A stretch of DNA of 5,166 nt from Legionella genomosp. 1 (GTDB lineage: Bacteria; Pseudomonadota; Gammaproteobacteria; Legionellales; Legionellaceae), in assembly GCA_945889365.1 (NCBI GenBank), contig CAMDBQ010000128.1, positions 1 to 5,166 of the forward strand, given 5' to 3'. The notes under the pieces are model-generated. The model was given only the letters and a program-made list of their open reading frames with translations, did not search any database and had not been told where the DNA came from. Made by a program: the position numbers and the translations under genes. This document shows positions 1 through 5,166 of this stretch, in pieces; the stretch's first letter is position 1, and each line of letters starts with the position of its first letter.

Positions 1-914
1 TCCAAAGACCCCAGATAATCAAGAGCGGCACCCAGACCTATCACGCCGGCAATGTTTGGCGTTCCTGCTTCAAATTTATAAGGCAATGGAGCGTATTCTG
101 TGGATTCAAAGGTGACGTATTTAATCATCTCGCCGCCACCTTGATAAGGCGCCATGCTTTCCAGCAAAGACTCTTTACCCCACAGCACACCAATCCCGGT
201 TGGACCATACATTTTATGACCGGAAAAAGCATAAAAATCACAATCCAACGCTTGCACATCGACTGGCAAATGAGCGGTAGACTGTGCGCCATCTAGTAAG
301 ACCAAGGCACCATGTGCATGAGCCATTTCAATCATTTTCTTAACTGGATTAATCGTGCCCAGAGCATTCGAAGCATAATTAATCGCTACAAATTTTGTAT
401 TTTTAGTTAATAGCTTTTCAAATTCATCAAGTAAAACTTCACCCTCTTTTGAAATAGGCGCTACTTTTAATACTGCGCCGGTTTTTTTGCAGACCATTTG
501 CCAAGGCACAATATTGGAATGATGTTCCATGTGCGTGATAAGAATTTCTTCGCCTGGCAATAAACGAGGTGCAACAAAACTTTGCGCCACCAAATTAATC
601 GCTTCTGTTGTACCGCGTACAAAAATACATTCACGCACAGAATTGGCGTTGATAAAACGACGTACTTTGTCACGCGCTGCCTCAAATTGAAGCGTGGAAC
701 GCATACTCAGGTCATGGACACCGCGGTGAACGTTGGCATTATCACAACTATAGTAATGGGTCATCGCATCAATCACCGCTTTCGGCCTTTGCGTGGTGGC
801 GGCATTATCAAAATAAATTAATGGATAGCCATTGACCGTTTGATGCAAAACGGGGAAATCTGCCCGAATAGCGTTAATATCGATCGCGTTGATCAAAGTT
901 GATGCTTTATCCAT
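1..914 (-). CDS. sufS: Cysteine desulfurase SufS (partial, C-terminus cut by window edge)
   Basis: PLP-dependent cysteine desulfurase (class V aminotransferase fold, group II/SufS type). It converts cysteine to alanine and holds the sulfur as a persulfide for cluster assembly in the cytosol. 304 codons are visible with no stop or frameshift. I see the N-terminal substrate-pocket motif DNAAT (36-40), VHRG (62-65), RGTTEAIN (100-107), the PLP-stacking His in MEHHSN (His131), Asp208 and Gln211 in LLDGAQS, and the Schiff-base lysine Lys234 in FSGHKMYGPTG. GGGEMI (259-264) and FEAGTPN (281-287) follow. By comparison with E. coli SufS these match His123, Asp200, Gln203 and Lys226. Family length is about 405-415 residues, so roughly 100 are missing, including the loop with the persulfide-forming Cys (E. 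coli Cys364). The start is the ATG at 914, four bases after the sufD stop, with a clear Shine-Dalgarno. The family is certain; activity cannot be judged without the missing cysteine loop. Confidence 0.97.
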   Translation of the reverse strand, partial: MDKASTLINAIDINAIRADFPVLHQTVNGYPLIYFDNAATTQRPKAVIDAMTHYYSCDNANVHRGVHDLSMRSTLQFEAARDKVRRFINANSVRECIFVRGTTEAINLVAQSFVAPRLLPGEEILITHMEHHSNIVPWQMVCKKTGAVLKVAPISKEGEVLLDEFEKLLTKNTKFVAINYASNALGTINPVKKMIEMAHAHGALVLLDGAQSTAHLPVDVQALDCDFYAFSGHKMYGPTGIGVLWGKESLLESMAPYQGGGEMIKYVTFESTEYAPLPYKFEAGTPNIAGVIGLGAALDYLGSL

Positions 915-918
915 GTGC

Positions 919-2187
919 TCACCCTATCTGCTCATTTAATAACGTACCCAACCATGTTGCCAGGTTAACGTCCGTGATTGCGCGCACATTTTCTGCGGCA
1001 AATGCCTGAATTAAATAATGGCTGGCCTCTGTATAGTCTATCCCACGTGTAGCCAAATAAAATAATGCTTCTTCATCCAGTTGACCTACGGTCGCGCCAT
1101 GAGTACACACCACATCATTGGCAAAAATTTCCAACTGCGGTTTCGTATCAATTTCAGCATCGAGAGACAACAGCAGATTTTTATTTTGCTGTTTAGCTTC
1201 AGTATGTTGAGCATCTTTAGCGACGATGACTTTGCCATTAAAAACAGCGCGTGAACGGCCAGTTAATATGCCCTTATAATCCTGAGCACTATTGCAGTCA
1301 GGTACAGCGTGATTAACCAGGGTATGGAAATCCATATGTTGACCATCAGCTGGTGCATAAATACCATTCATGAAACAACGTGCATGAGACTCCTCCATAC
1401 TGAACGTCGCATCGCTACGCACGAGTTTTCCACCAAAGCTAAACAAGTGACTGTCAAACTGGCTGTTCGCGGCTTGCCTCACTGCAAGGTGGCCAATATG
1501 AAAGGCCAATTTACTTTCGCGTTGAATTTTATAATGCGTAATCGCTGCATTTGCCGCGGCATGAACCTCGGTTACCGTATTGGTCAAATATTCGCTTGAG
1601 GACTCACCTTGATAATCTTCAATAATCGTCGCACAACTGCCTGCTTCTGCAATCACAAGATGCCGAATATACGTGGCTTGTTGGGTTTGATCTTGCCAAT
1701 GAGACAGCAGTAACGGCTCTGGTAAACAAGTGCCAGCCGGTAAATAGATAAACAAACCGCATTGTAGCATTGCGGTATTCAACGCTTGAAACCCATGCTC
1801 CTGTTTCATAATCTGGCCAAGCCAAGGTTTGATTAGTTTCGCGTGAGACAGTATTGCCTGTGCAATTGGGAGAACTACAACACCCGCTGGCAATGTTGCC
1901 GCTAATGCTTCAGCACCTTTAATCACGCCATTAACTATTGCGATTTTGCTGCAGCTCACGGGAATATCTGTTGGAGCAGCCGCATGTTTGACATTGCCAG
2001 CAGCATTGACAAATTGACGCTTAACAAAACCATCAACCAGCGTGTATTTCCACTCTTCGTCTTTACGCGTAGGAAAGCCAAGGCGTTCAAAATCAGCCAA
2101 TGCCCTGTGTTGCATCTGCGCAAGCCAAGGAATATCAGAAGCGCCGGCTACAGCTTGCTGTTGATAAAAATCCGTGATATCGCTCAT
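919..2187 (-). CDS. sufD: Fe-S cluster assembly scaffold protein SufD
   Basis: SufD is the SufB paralogue that pairs with SufB and SufC in the cytosolic SufBC2D scaffold; it is needed for iron entry and full cluster assembly. The 422-residue product is close to E. coli SufD (423). The N-terminal helical region carries FPTRKDEEWKYT (38-49), a SufD hallmark. The central part is the beta-helix core. Near the C-terminus KPQLEIFANDVVCTHGATVG (349-368) is the most conserved block; His363 in CTHGAT matches E. coli SufD His360, implicated in cluster binding. LFYLATRGI (376-384) opens the C-terminal helical domain that contacts SufC. The start is the ATG at 2187, whose ATGA overlaps the sufC stop; a TTG at 2211 would add eight residues (MAGGDGTG) that are not SufD-like and lie within the sufC end, so I reject it. 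No damage is seen. Confidence 0.97.
   Translation of the reverse strand: MSDITDFYQQQAVAGASDIPWLAQMQHRALADFERLGFPTRKDEEWKYTLVDGFVKRQFVNAAGNVKHAAAPTDIPVSCSKIAIVNGVIKGAEALAATLPAGVVVLPIAQAILSHAKLIKPWLGQIMKQEHGFQALNTAMLQCGLFIYLPAGTCLPEPLLLSHWQDQTQQATYIRHLVIAEAGSCATIIEDYQGESSSEYLTNTVTEVHAAANAAITHYKIQRESKLAFHIGHLAVRQAANSQFDSHLFSFGGKLVRSDATFSMEESHARCFMNGIYAPADGQHMDFHTLVNHAVPDCNSAQDYKGILTGRSRAVFNGKVIVAKDAQHTEAKQQNKNLLLSLDAEIDTKPQLEIFANDVVCTHGATVGQLDEEALFYLATRGIDYTEASHYLIQAFAAENVRAITDVNLATWLGTLLNEQIG
920..925 (-). promoter_or_regulatory. Ribosome binding site of sufS
   Basis: AGGGTG on the minus strand, 5 bases before the sufS ATG. It overlaps the last codons of sufD, so sufS translation probably depends on ribosomes finishing sufD. 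It supports 914 as the start. Confidence 0.6.
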
Positions 2188-2936
2188 ACCTGTTCCATCT
2201 CCTCCAGCCAACTATAGCCTTTATCTTCCAGTTCAAGCGCCAATGATTTGTCACCTGACTTGATAATCTGGCCATGTGCCAATACATGAATATAATCGGG
2301 TTCAATGTAATTGAGCAAACGCTGGTAATGGGTCACAAGAATAATCGCGCGATCCGGTGAGCGCATGGCGTTAATGCCTTCGGAAATCACACGCAAGGCA
2401 TCAATATCCAAACCTGAGTCGGTCTCATCGAGAATCGCCAGTTTTGGCTCAAGAGCTGCCATTTGCAGAATTTCATTGCGCTTCTTTTCACCGCCAGAAA
2501 AACCTTCGTTAATGCTGCGATATAAGAAGCTTTCATCCATGTCCAATAATTTGCATTTAGCACGGATGAAACTCAAAAATTCAATCGCATCCATCGGATG
2601 TTTGCCCTGGCCTTTACGCACCGCATTCACAGAGGCTTTTAAGAAGTTAATATTCGTCACCCCAGGGATTTCCAGAGGGTATTGAAACGACATAAAAATA
2701 CCGGCTTTAGCGCGATCGGCTGGCGATAGCGGCAATAAATCTCGGCCTGCGTAAGTGATGTGACCACTGGTTACCTCATAAGACGGATGTCCGGCCAGCA
2801 CCTTGGACAGCGTGCTTTTACCAGAGCCATTTGGCCCCATAATGGCATGCACTTCACCCGCTTTTACGTTTAAGTTAATTCCGTTTAAAATGGGTTGCGC
2901 ATTTATCGCAACATGTAATTGATTGATTGTTAACAT
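2184..2936 (-). CDS. sufC: Fe-S cluster assembly ATPase SufC
   Basis: ABC-type ATPase subunit of the soluble SufBC2D complex. It has no membrane partner; ATP-driven SufC dimerisation reshapes the SufB-SufD interface to allow cluster assembly. The product is 250 residues, a normal length. Walker A is GPNGSGKST (34-42), the Q-loop glutamine is Gln85 in SFQYP, and the signature is FSGGEKKR (146-153). Walker B LAILDE ends at Asp170-Glu171 and continues into the D-loop TDSGLDIDALR. The switch histidine is His203 in VTHYQR. Lys152 and Glu171 are both present; in E. coli SufC this pair forms the SufC-specific salt bridge that keeps resting ATPase activity low. The ATG at 2936 follows the sufB stop by one base and gives the family's usual N-terminus MLTINQLHV. 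It is preceded by a weak GGTAGG at 2942-2947 and a more distant GGAAGGGG at 2949-2956. All catalytic elements are intact. Confidence 0.98.
   Translation of the reverse strand: MLTINQLHVAINAQPILNGINLNVKAGEVHAIMGPNGSGKSTLSKVLAGHPSYEVTSGHITYAGRDLLPLSPADRAKAGIFMSFQYPLEIPGVTNINFLKASVNAVRKGQGKHPMDAIEFLSFIRAKCKLLDMDESFLYRSINEGFSGGEKKRNEILQMAALEPKLAILDETDSGLDIDALRVISEGINAMRSPDRAIILVTHYQRLLNYIEPDYIHVLAHGQIIKSGDKSLALELEDKGYSWLEEMEQV
2199..2205 (-). promoter_or_regulatory. Ribosome binding site of sufD, inside sufC
   Basis: GGAGGAG on the minus strand, 11 bases before the sufD ATG. The motif is strong but the spacing is long. The start is overlapped by the sufC stop (ATGA), so terminating ribosomes may restart directly. 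It lies in the last codons of sufC. Confidence 0.5.
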
Positions 2937-2937
2937 A

Positions 2938-4386
2938 TTAACCTACCGCCCCTTCCAAACTAATGCCCAATAACTTGGTGGCTTCCACCGCGAATTCCAT
3001 CGGTAACTCCTTCAACACTTGTTTACAAAAACCATTGACGATCATGGATACTGCATCTTCTGTATCAATGCCGCGTTGTTGGCAATAAAACAATTGCTCT
3101 TCGCTGATTTTCGAGGTGGTCGCTTCGTGCTCCACCTGTGCTGAAGGATGCTTGACTTCAATATAAGGAAACGTGTGCGCTGAGCATTCAGAGCCCATCA
3201 ACATCGAATCACATTGTGTGTAATTTCGTGCATTTACTGCGGTTGGAGCAATACGCACCAAGCCACGGTAAGCATTGTGTGCACGTCCTGCACTGATGCC
3301 TTTTGAAATTATCGTTGATCGGGTATTTTTACCCAAATGAATCATTTTCGTGCCGGTATCCGCTTGTTGCATATTATTGGTCACGGCTACGGAATAGAAT
3401 TCACCGACTGAATCATCGCCTGCCAAAATGACGCTGGGGTACTTCCAGGTAATGGCAGAACCGGTTTCAATTTGGGTCCAGGATATTTTTGAGGCCTTGC
3501 CACGACAGGCGCCCCGCTTGGTCACGAAATTATAAATACCGCCCTTGCCGTCTTTATCGCCCGGATACCAGTTTTGTACGGTTGAATATTTAATTTGCGC
3601 ATTATCCATCGCTACCAATTCAACAACCGCTGCATGCAATTGATTTTCATCACGCATGGGTGCAGTGCAGCCTTCAAGGTAAGACACATAGCTATCACTT
3701 TCAGCAACAATTAATGTGCGCTCAAACTGCCCGGTTGATGCCGCATTGATGCGGAAATAGGTGGATAATTCCATCGGACAACGCACGCCTTTGGGAATAT
3801 AAACAAACGACCCATCGCTGAATACTGCAGAATTCAGTGCTGCATAAAAATTATCGCGGTAAGGTACAACCGAACCTAAATATTTACGCATTAATTCTGG
3901 ATGTTCATGCACGGCTTCGGAAAATGGGCAGAAAATCACGCCTTTTTCAGCCAATTTCGCCTTGAATGTTGTCGCCACAGATACGCTATCAAAAACGGCA
4001 TCGACTGCAACACCGGCCAGCAATTCCTGCTCGTGTAAAGAAATACCCAGTTTTTCGTAAGTACGTAATAATTCAGGATCAACCTCAGCCAAGCTTTTTG
4101 GCCCGTCTTTAAAGTTTTTTGGCGCAGAATAATATGAAATATTTTGATAATCAATCGGCGGATAATGCACGCTAGACCACTCAGGATGCGGCAAGGTTAA
4201 CCAATAACGAAATGCGCGCAAACGCCATTCCAGCATAAATTCTGGCTCGCCTTTAATAGCCGATAAACGCCGAATCACGTCCTCGTCCAAACCAGGCAGG
4301 AAGGTATCTGTTTCAATGTCGGTTATAAAACCATGTTGATAGTCCTGCTCCAGCAGGGTATTGAGTTGCTCATTAGTTTTAGTCAC
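2938..4386 (-). CDS. sufB: Fe-S cluster assembly scaffold protein SufB
   Basis: SufB is the main scaffold subunit. In the SufBC2D complex it accepts sulfur from the desulfurase system and carries the nascent cluster. The product is 482 residues, against 495 in E. coli. Conserved blocks include VAVDAVFDSVSVATTF (126-141), PKGVRCPMELSTYFRIN (198-214), EGCTAPMRD (Cys240, matching E. coli Cys254), STVQNWYPGD (268-277), ETGSAITWKYPS (307-318), TQCDSMLMG (Cys392, matching the essential E. coli Cys405), and VEHEATTS (Glu419-His420-Glu421, the proposed cluster-ligand region). C-terminal LFYCQQRGI and IVNGFCKQVLKELPMEFAVEA form the SufC-binding end. The Cys-rich CxxCxxxC segment of E. coli SufB after YYSAP is absent here (KNFKDGPKSLAEVDPELL instead), as in many other bacteria. 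The start is GTG at 4386, inside the last codons of the regulator gene, with a Shine-Dalgarno 6 bases upstream. The next in-frame Met is residue 51, which would cut into the conserved N-terminal region. Confidence 0.98.
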   Translation of the reverse strand: MTKTNEQLNTLLEQDYQHGFITDIETDTFLPGLDEDVIRRLSAIKGEPEFMLEWRLRAFRYWLTLPHPEWSSVHYPPIDYQNISYYSAPKNFKDGPKSLAEVDPELLRTYEKLGISLHEQELLAGVAVDAVFDSVSVATTFKAKLAEKGVIFCPFSEAVHEHPELMRKYLGSVVPYRDNFYAALNSAVFSDGSFVYIPKGVRCPMELSTYFRINAASTGQFERTLIVAESDSYVSYLEGCTAPMRDENQLHAAVVELVAMDNAQIKYSTVQNWYPGDKDGKGGIYNFVTKRGACRGKASKISWTQIETGSAITWKYPSVILAGDDSVGEFYSVAVTNNMQQADTGTKMIHLGKNTRSTIISKGISAGRAHNAYRGLVRIAPTAVNARNYTQCDSMLMGSECSAHTFPYIEVKHPSAQVEHEATTSKISEEQLFYCQQRGIDTEDAVSMIVNGFCKQVLKELPMEFAVEATKLLGISLEGAVG

Positions 4387-4840
4387 GACTAACTCCCGTT
4401 GCTAAATTTTTAATACGTTCAAGGTCTACGGTCGGAAGCGTTGGCATAGCCAGTGCCGCCAAACTCACACTATTCAGCGCGGCTTCTATCGATTGACTGA
4501 TCAATCGCCAGTTACCCTGAATATGACAAACGCCTTGTAAGGAGCACTCATTATGATGCGCACTACACTCAGTTAAACCACGGGTTTCGTCCATGGCATA
4601 TATAATGTGTGCAACTGAAATCTCGCTCGCGTTTCGTTGCAGGCGATACCCGCCATTGACACCGAGTACAGACGTCAACAGCCCCGCTGTCGTCAACCGT
4701 TTTAGTAATTTACTGACCGTTGGCACGGTAAGGTGTGTGTGTAACGCAATATCACGCGCGTTGCATAACTGCTCGGAACGCTTGGCAAGATACACCATTA
4801 CCACCGTCCCATAATCGGCCAACTTGCTGATGCGAAGCAT
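4379..4840 (-). CDS. Rrf2-family SUF system Fe-S cluster assembly regulator
   Basis: An IscR-like transcription factor of the Rrf2 family, the type found at the head of suf operons in Gammaproteobacteria; its inferred role is to sense Fe-S status and control the operon. It has 153 residues. An N-terminal winged helix-turn-helix opens with MLRISKLADYG. Residues about 28-50 give the HTH (ARDIALHTHLTVPTVSKLLKRL) and GVNGGYRL (60-67) is the wing. A dimerisation helix follows the cysteine cluster: Cys92, Cys99, Cys105 (CX6CX5C), with His106 next to the last Cys and His95/His96 in the loop. E. coli IscR has Cys92, Cys98, Cys104 and His107, so an Fe-S cluster is very likely. NWRLISQSIEAALNSVSLAAL (110-130) is typical of the family. 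The ATG at 4840 has AGGGG 4 bases upstream. The end overlaps the sufB start by 8 bases. I leave the symbol empty because sufR is also used for an unrelated cyanobacterial repressor. Confidence 0.94.
   Translation of the reverse strand: MLRISKLADYGTVVMVYLAKRSEQLCNARDIALHTHLTVPTVSKLLKRLTTAGLLTSVLGVNGGYRLQRNASEISVAHIIYAMDETRGLTECSAHHNECSLQGVCHIQGNWRLISQSIEAALNSVSLAALAMPTLPTVDLERIKNLATGVSRD
4393..4397 (-). promoter_or_regulatory. Ribosome binding site deciding the sufB GTG start
   Basis: GGGAG on the minus strand, 6 bases before the GTG at 4386. It is the only good Shine-Dalgarno near the N-terminus of sufB and lies within the regulator coding sequence. It supports a non-ATG start coupled to regulator translation. 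Confidence 0.6.
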
Positions 4841-4858
4841 ATCACCCCTATCATTATG

Positions 4859-4884
4859 AATATAGTACCAATTCGGTCTTTATT
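4859..4884. promoter_or_regulatory. Imperfect palindrome in the suf promoter, candidate Rrf2 operator
   Basis: A 26-bp imperfect inverted repeat with 18 of 26 positions symmetric, pattern AATAnAG..C.AATT.G..CTnTATT, covers the spacer, the -10 and part of the -35. Its core ACC-N5-GGT (4867-4877) resembles the centre of E. coli IscR type 1 sites; over the core GACTRWWWYAGTC 10 of 13 positions agree, but the outer arms agree poorly. Binding here would block RNA polymerase, giving autorepression by the regulator. Which protein binds is inferred from position only. Confidence 0.45.
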
Positions 4885-4887
4885 CAA
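4859..4887 (-). promoter_or_regulatory. Sigma70-type promoter of the suf operon
   Basis: On the minus strand TTGAAT (4882-4887) and TATATT (4859-4864) are separated by exactly 17 bases, an ideal sigma70 layout. The start of transcription would be near 4852, leaving a leader of only about 12 bases that still holds the AGGGG ribosome site (4845-4849) of the regulator. It is a prediction from consensus matching. Confidence 0.65.
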
Positions 4888-4899
4888 GGAAAGGTGGGC

Positions 4900-4929
4900 A
4901 TAATACCATAAAATTGCGCATGCTGGCAA
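4900..4929 (-). promoter_or_regulatory. Possible second, upstream suf promoter
   Basis: On the minus strand TTGCCA (4924-4929) and TATTAT (4900-4905) are 18 bases apart. This is a weaker match than the proximal promoter; it would give a leader of about 50 bases that includes the whole palindrome. It may be chance. Confidence 0.3.
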
Positions 4930-5092
4930 TGGGAATTCAAGGTATAAAACCGCCGACAAACCCAAGTGCCACTGCATGAAGATTTTTTAGAGACGACGCT
5001 TTCAAGTGTAGAGTTGCAGCGAATCCGCACCTAAAATCCTTTCGGCGTTGGTCTGCGATGCTCACATCATCCTGTCGCACGTGAATAACAGG

Positions 5093-5112
5093 GTGGCTCT
5101 ATACTGAGCCAC
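5093..5112. repeat. Perfect 7-bp inverted repeat (hairpin)
   Basis: GTGGCTC and GAGCCAC are separated by a 6-base loop. On the plus strand it is followed by a C/T stretch, not a clean T run; on the minus strand by CCTGTTATT. It is therefore a poor terminator on both strands. Its position 10 bases before a TATAAT suggests an operator over the -35 of a divergent promoter. Confidence 0.5.
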
Positions 5113-5122
5113 GTTTCCCCTT

Positions 5123-5128
5123 TATAAT
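5123..5128 (+). promoter_or_regulatory. Consensus -10 element of a possible divergent promoter
   Basis: A perfect TATAAT on the plus strand, about 28 bases before an ATG at 5157. No good -35 is seen at 16-18 bases; that space is taken by the hairpin at 5093-5112. If used, the promoter may need an activator. Confidence 0.35.
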
Positions 5129-5156
5129 AAATTTTTGCCACTCACCCGGATAGGCC

Positions 5157-5166
5157 ATGTCAACAC
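5157..5166 (+). CDS. Possible start of a divergent gene (three codons visible)
   Basis: ATG followed by TCA ACA at the right edge of the window, with only a weak GGATAGG just before it. A TATAAT lies upstream at a plausible distance. Nothing can be said about a product. It could equally be a chance ATG, with the region belonging to a gene on the other strand. Confidence 0.2.

Larger units (their letters stand above)
4841..5156. other. Intergenic region upstream of the suf operon
   Basis: This 316-base stretch has no convincing gene on either strand; all frames are broken by stops. The left third carries the suf promoter(s) and operator candidate. The middle (about 4945-5090) shows nothing I can assign: no tRNA and no structured RNA family I recognise. 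The right end carries a hairpin and a consensus -10 for a possible divergent gene. Confidence 0.7.

Noticed and set aside
582..821. Plus-strand open frame of 79 codons
   Set aside because: It is antisense to the N-terminal half of sufS; its peptide shows no recognisable domain.
1309..1599. Plus-strand open frame of 96 codons
   Set aside because: It lies entirely opposite sufD, whose protein is strongly conserved. The translation resembles no family and has no ribosome site, so it is a shadow.
2188..2211. TTG start extending sufD by eight residues
   Set aside because: The added MAGGDGTG is out-of-frame sufC sequence. The ATG at 2187 overlaps the sufC stop as ATGA and yields the expected family length.
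2365..2685. Plus-strand open frame of 106 codons
   Set aside because: It is antisense to the SufC core, including the signature motif. The open frame follows from the codon composition of sufC.
4593..4814. Plus-strand open frame of 73 codons
   Set aside because: It is antisense to the winged-helix part of the regulator and lacks a promoter or ribosome site.
4945..5112. Riboswitch or small RNA gene in the intergenic region
   Set aside because: I looked for tmRNA, SRP RNA, 6S RNA and common riboswitch cores and found no diagnostic motif. A covariance-model search would settle it.
5093..5130. Hairpin as a rho-independent terminator
   Set aside because: The stem is short and neither side is followed by a continuous T run, and no gene on the plus strand ends before it.
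5099..5164. Minus-strand open frame ending at a TAG at 5099-5101, as the tail of an upstream gene
   Set aside because: Only 21 codons are visible, its stop lies inside the hairpin, and no family is recognisable. A stretch this short is open by chance often.

Overview
The window is a compact SUF iron-sulfur cluster assembly operon read on the minus strand. The gene order is an Rrf2-family regulator, then sufB, sufC, sufD and the first three quarters of sufS, which runs off the left edge. The regulator has an IscR-like cysteine trio, and SufB lacks the N-terminal Cys-rich insert of E. coli SufB. A dedicated Rrf2 regulator followed by sufBCDS is an arrangement known from Gammaproteobacteria (Xanthomonas-type SUF loci), so a gammaproteobacterium is the most likely source. 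I cannot name a genus from the sequence.

Layout, in transcription order from the right: an intergenic region (4841-5156) holds a good sigma70-type promoter, with an imperfect palindrome lying between and overlapping its -35 and -10. The regulator gene is 4379-4840, sufB 2938-4386, sufC 2184-2936, sufD 919-2187 and sufS 1-914 (partial). Successive genes overlap by 8 and 4 bases or are separated by 1 and 4 bases. There is no room for internal promoters outside coding sequence, so one transcript and coupled translation are expected.

How the genes work together: SufS (PLP cysteine desulfurase) takes sulfur from cysteine. SufB, SufC and SufD form the scaffold complex; SufC ATPase activity drives the conformational change that lets a cluster be built on SufB/SufD. 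The Rrf2 regulator probably senses cluster supply and controls its own operon through the promoter palindrome. No sulfur shuttle (SufE or SufU) and no A-type carrier (SufA) lies in the window; a partner would have to be beyond the left edge or elsewhere.

The far right end (5093-5166) has a perfect 7-bp hairpin, a consensus TATAAT and an ATG at 5157 on the plus strand. These could mark the start of a divergent gene, but only three codons are visible. Overall this is a well-known system. The points worth a second look are the operator candidate, the regulator's ligand motif and the divergent promoter region; I see no evidence for a new kind of system.
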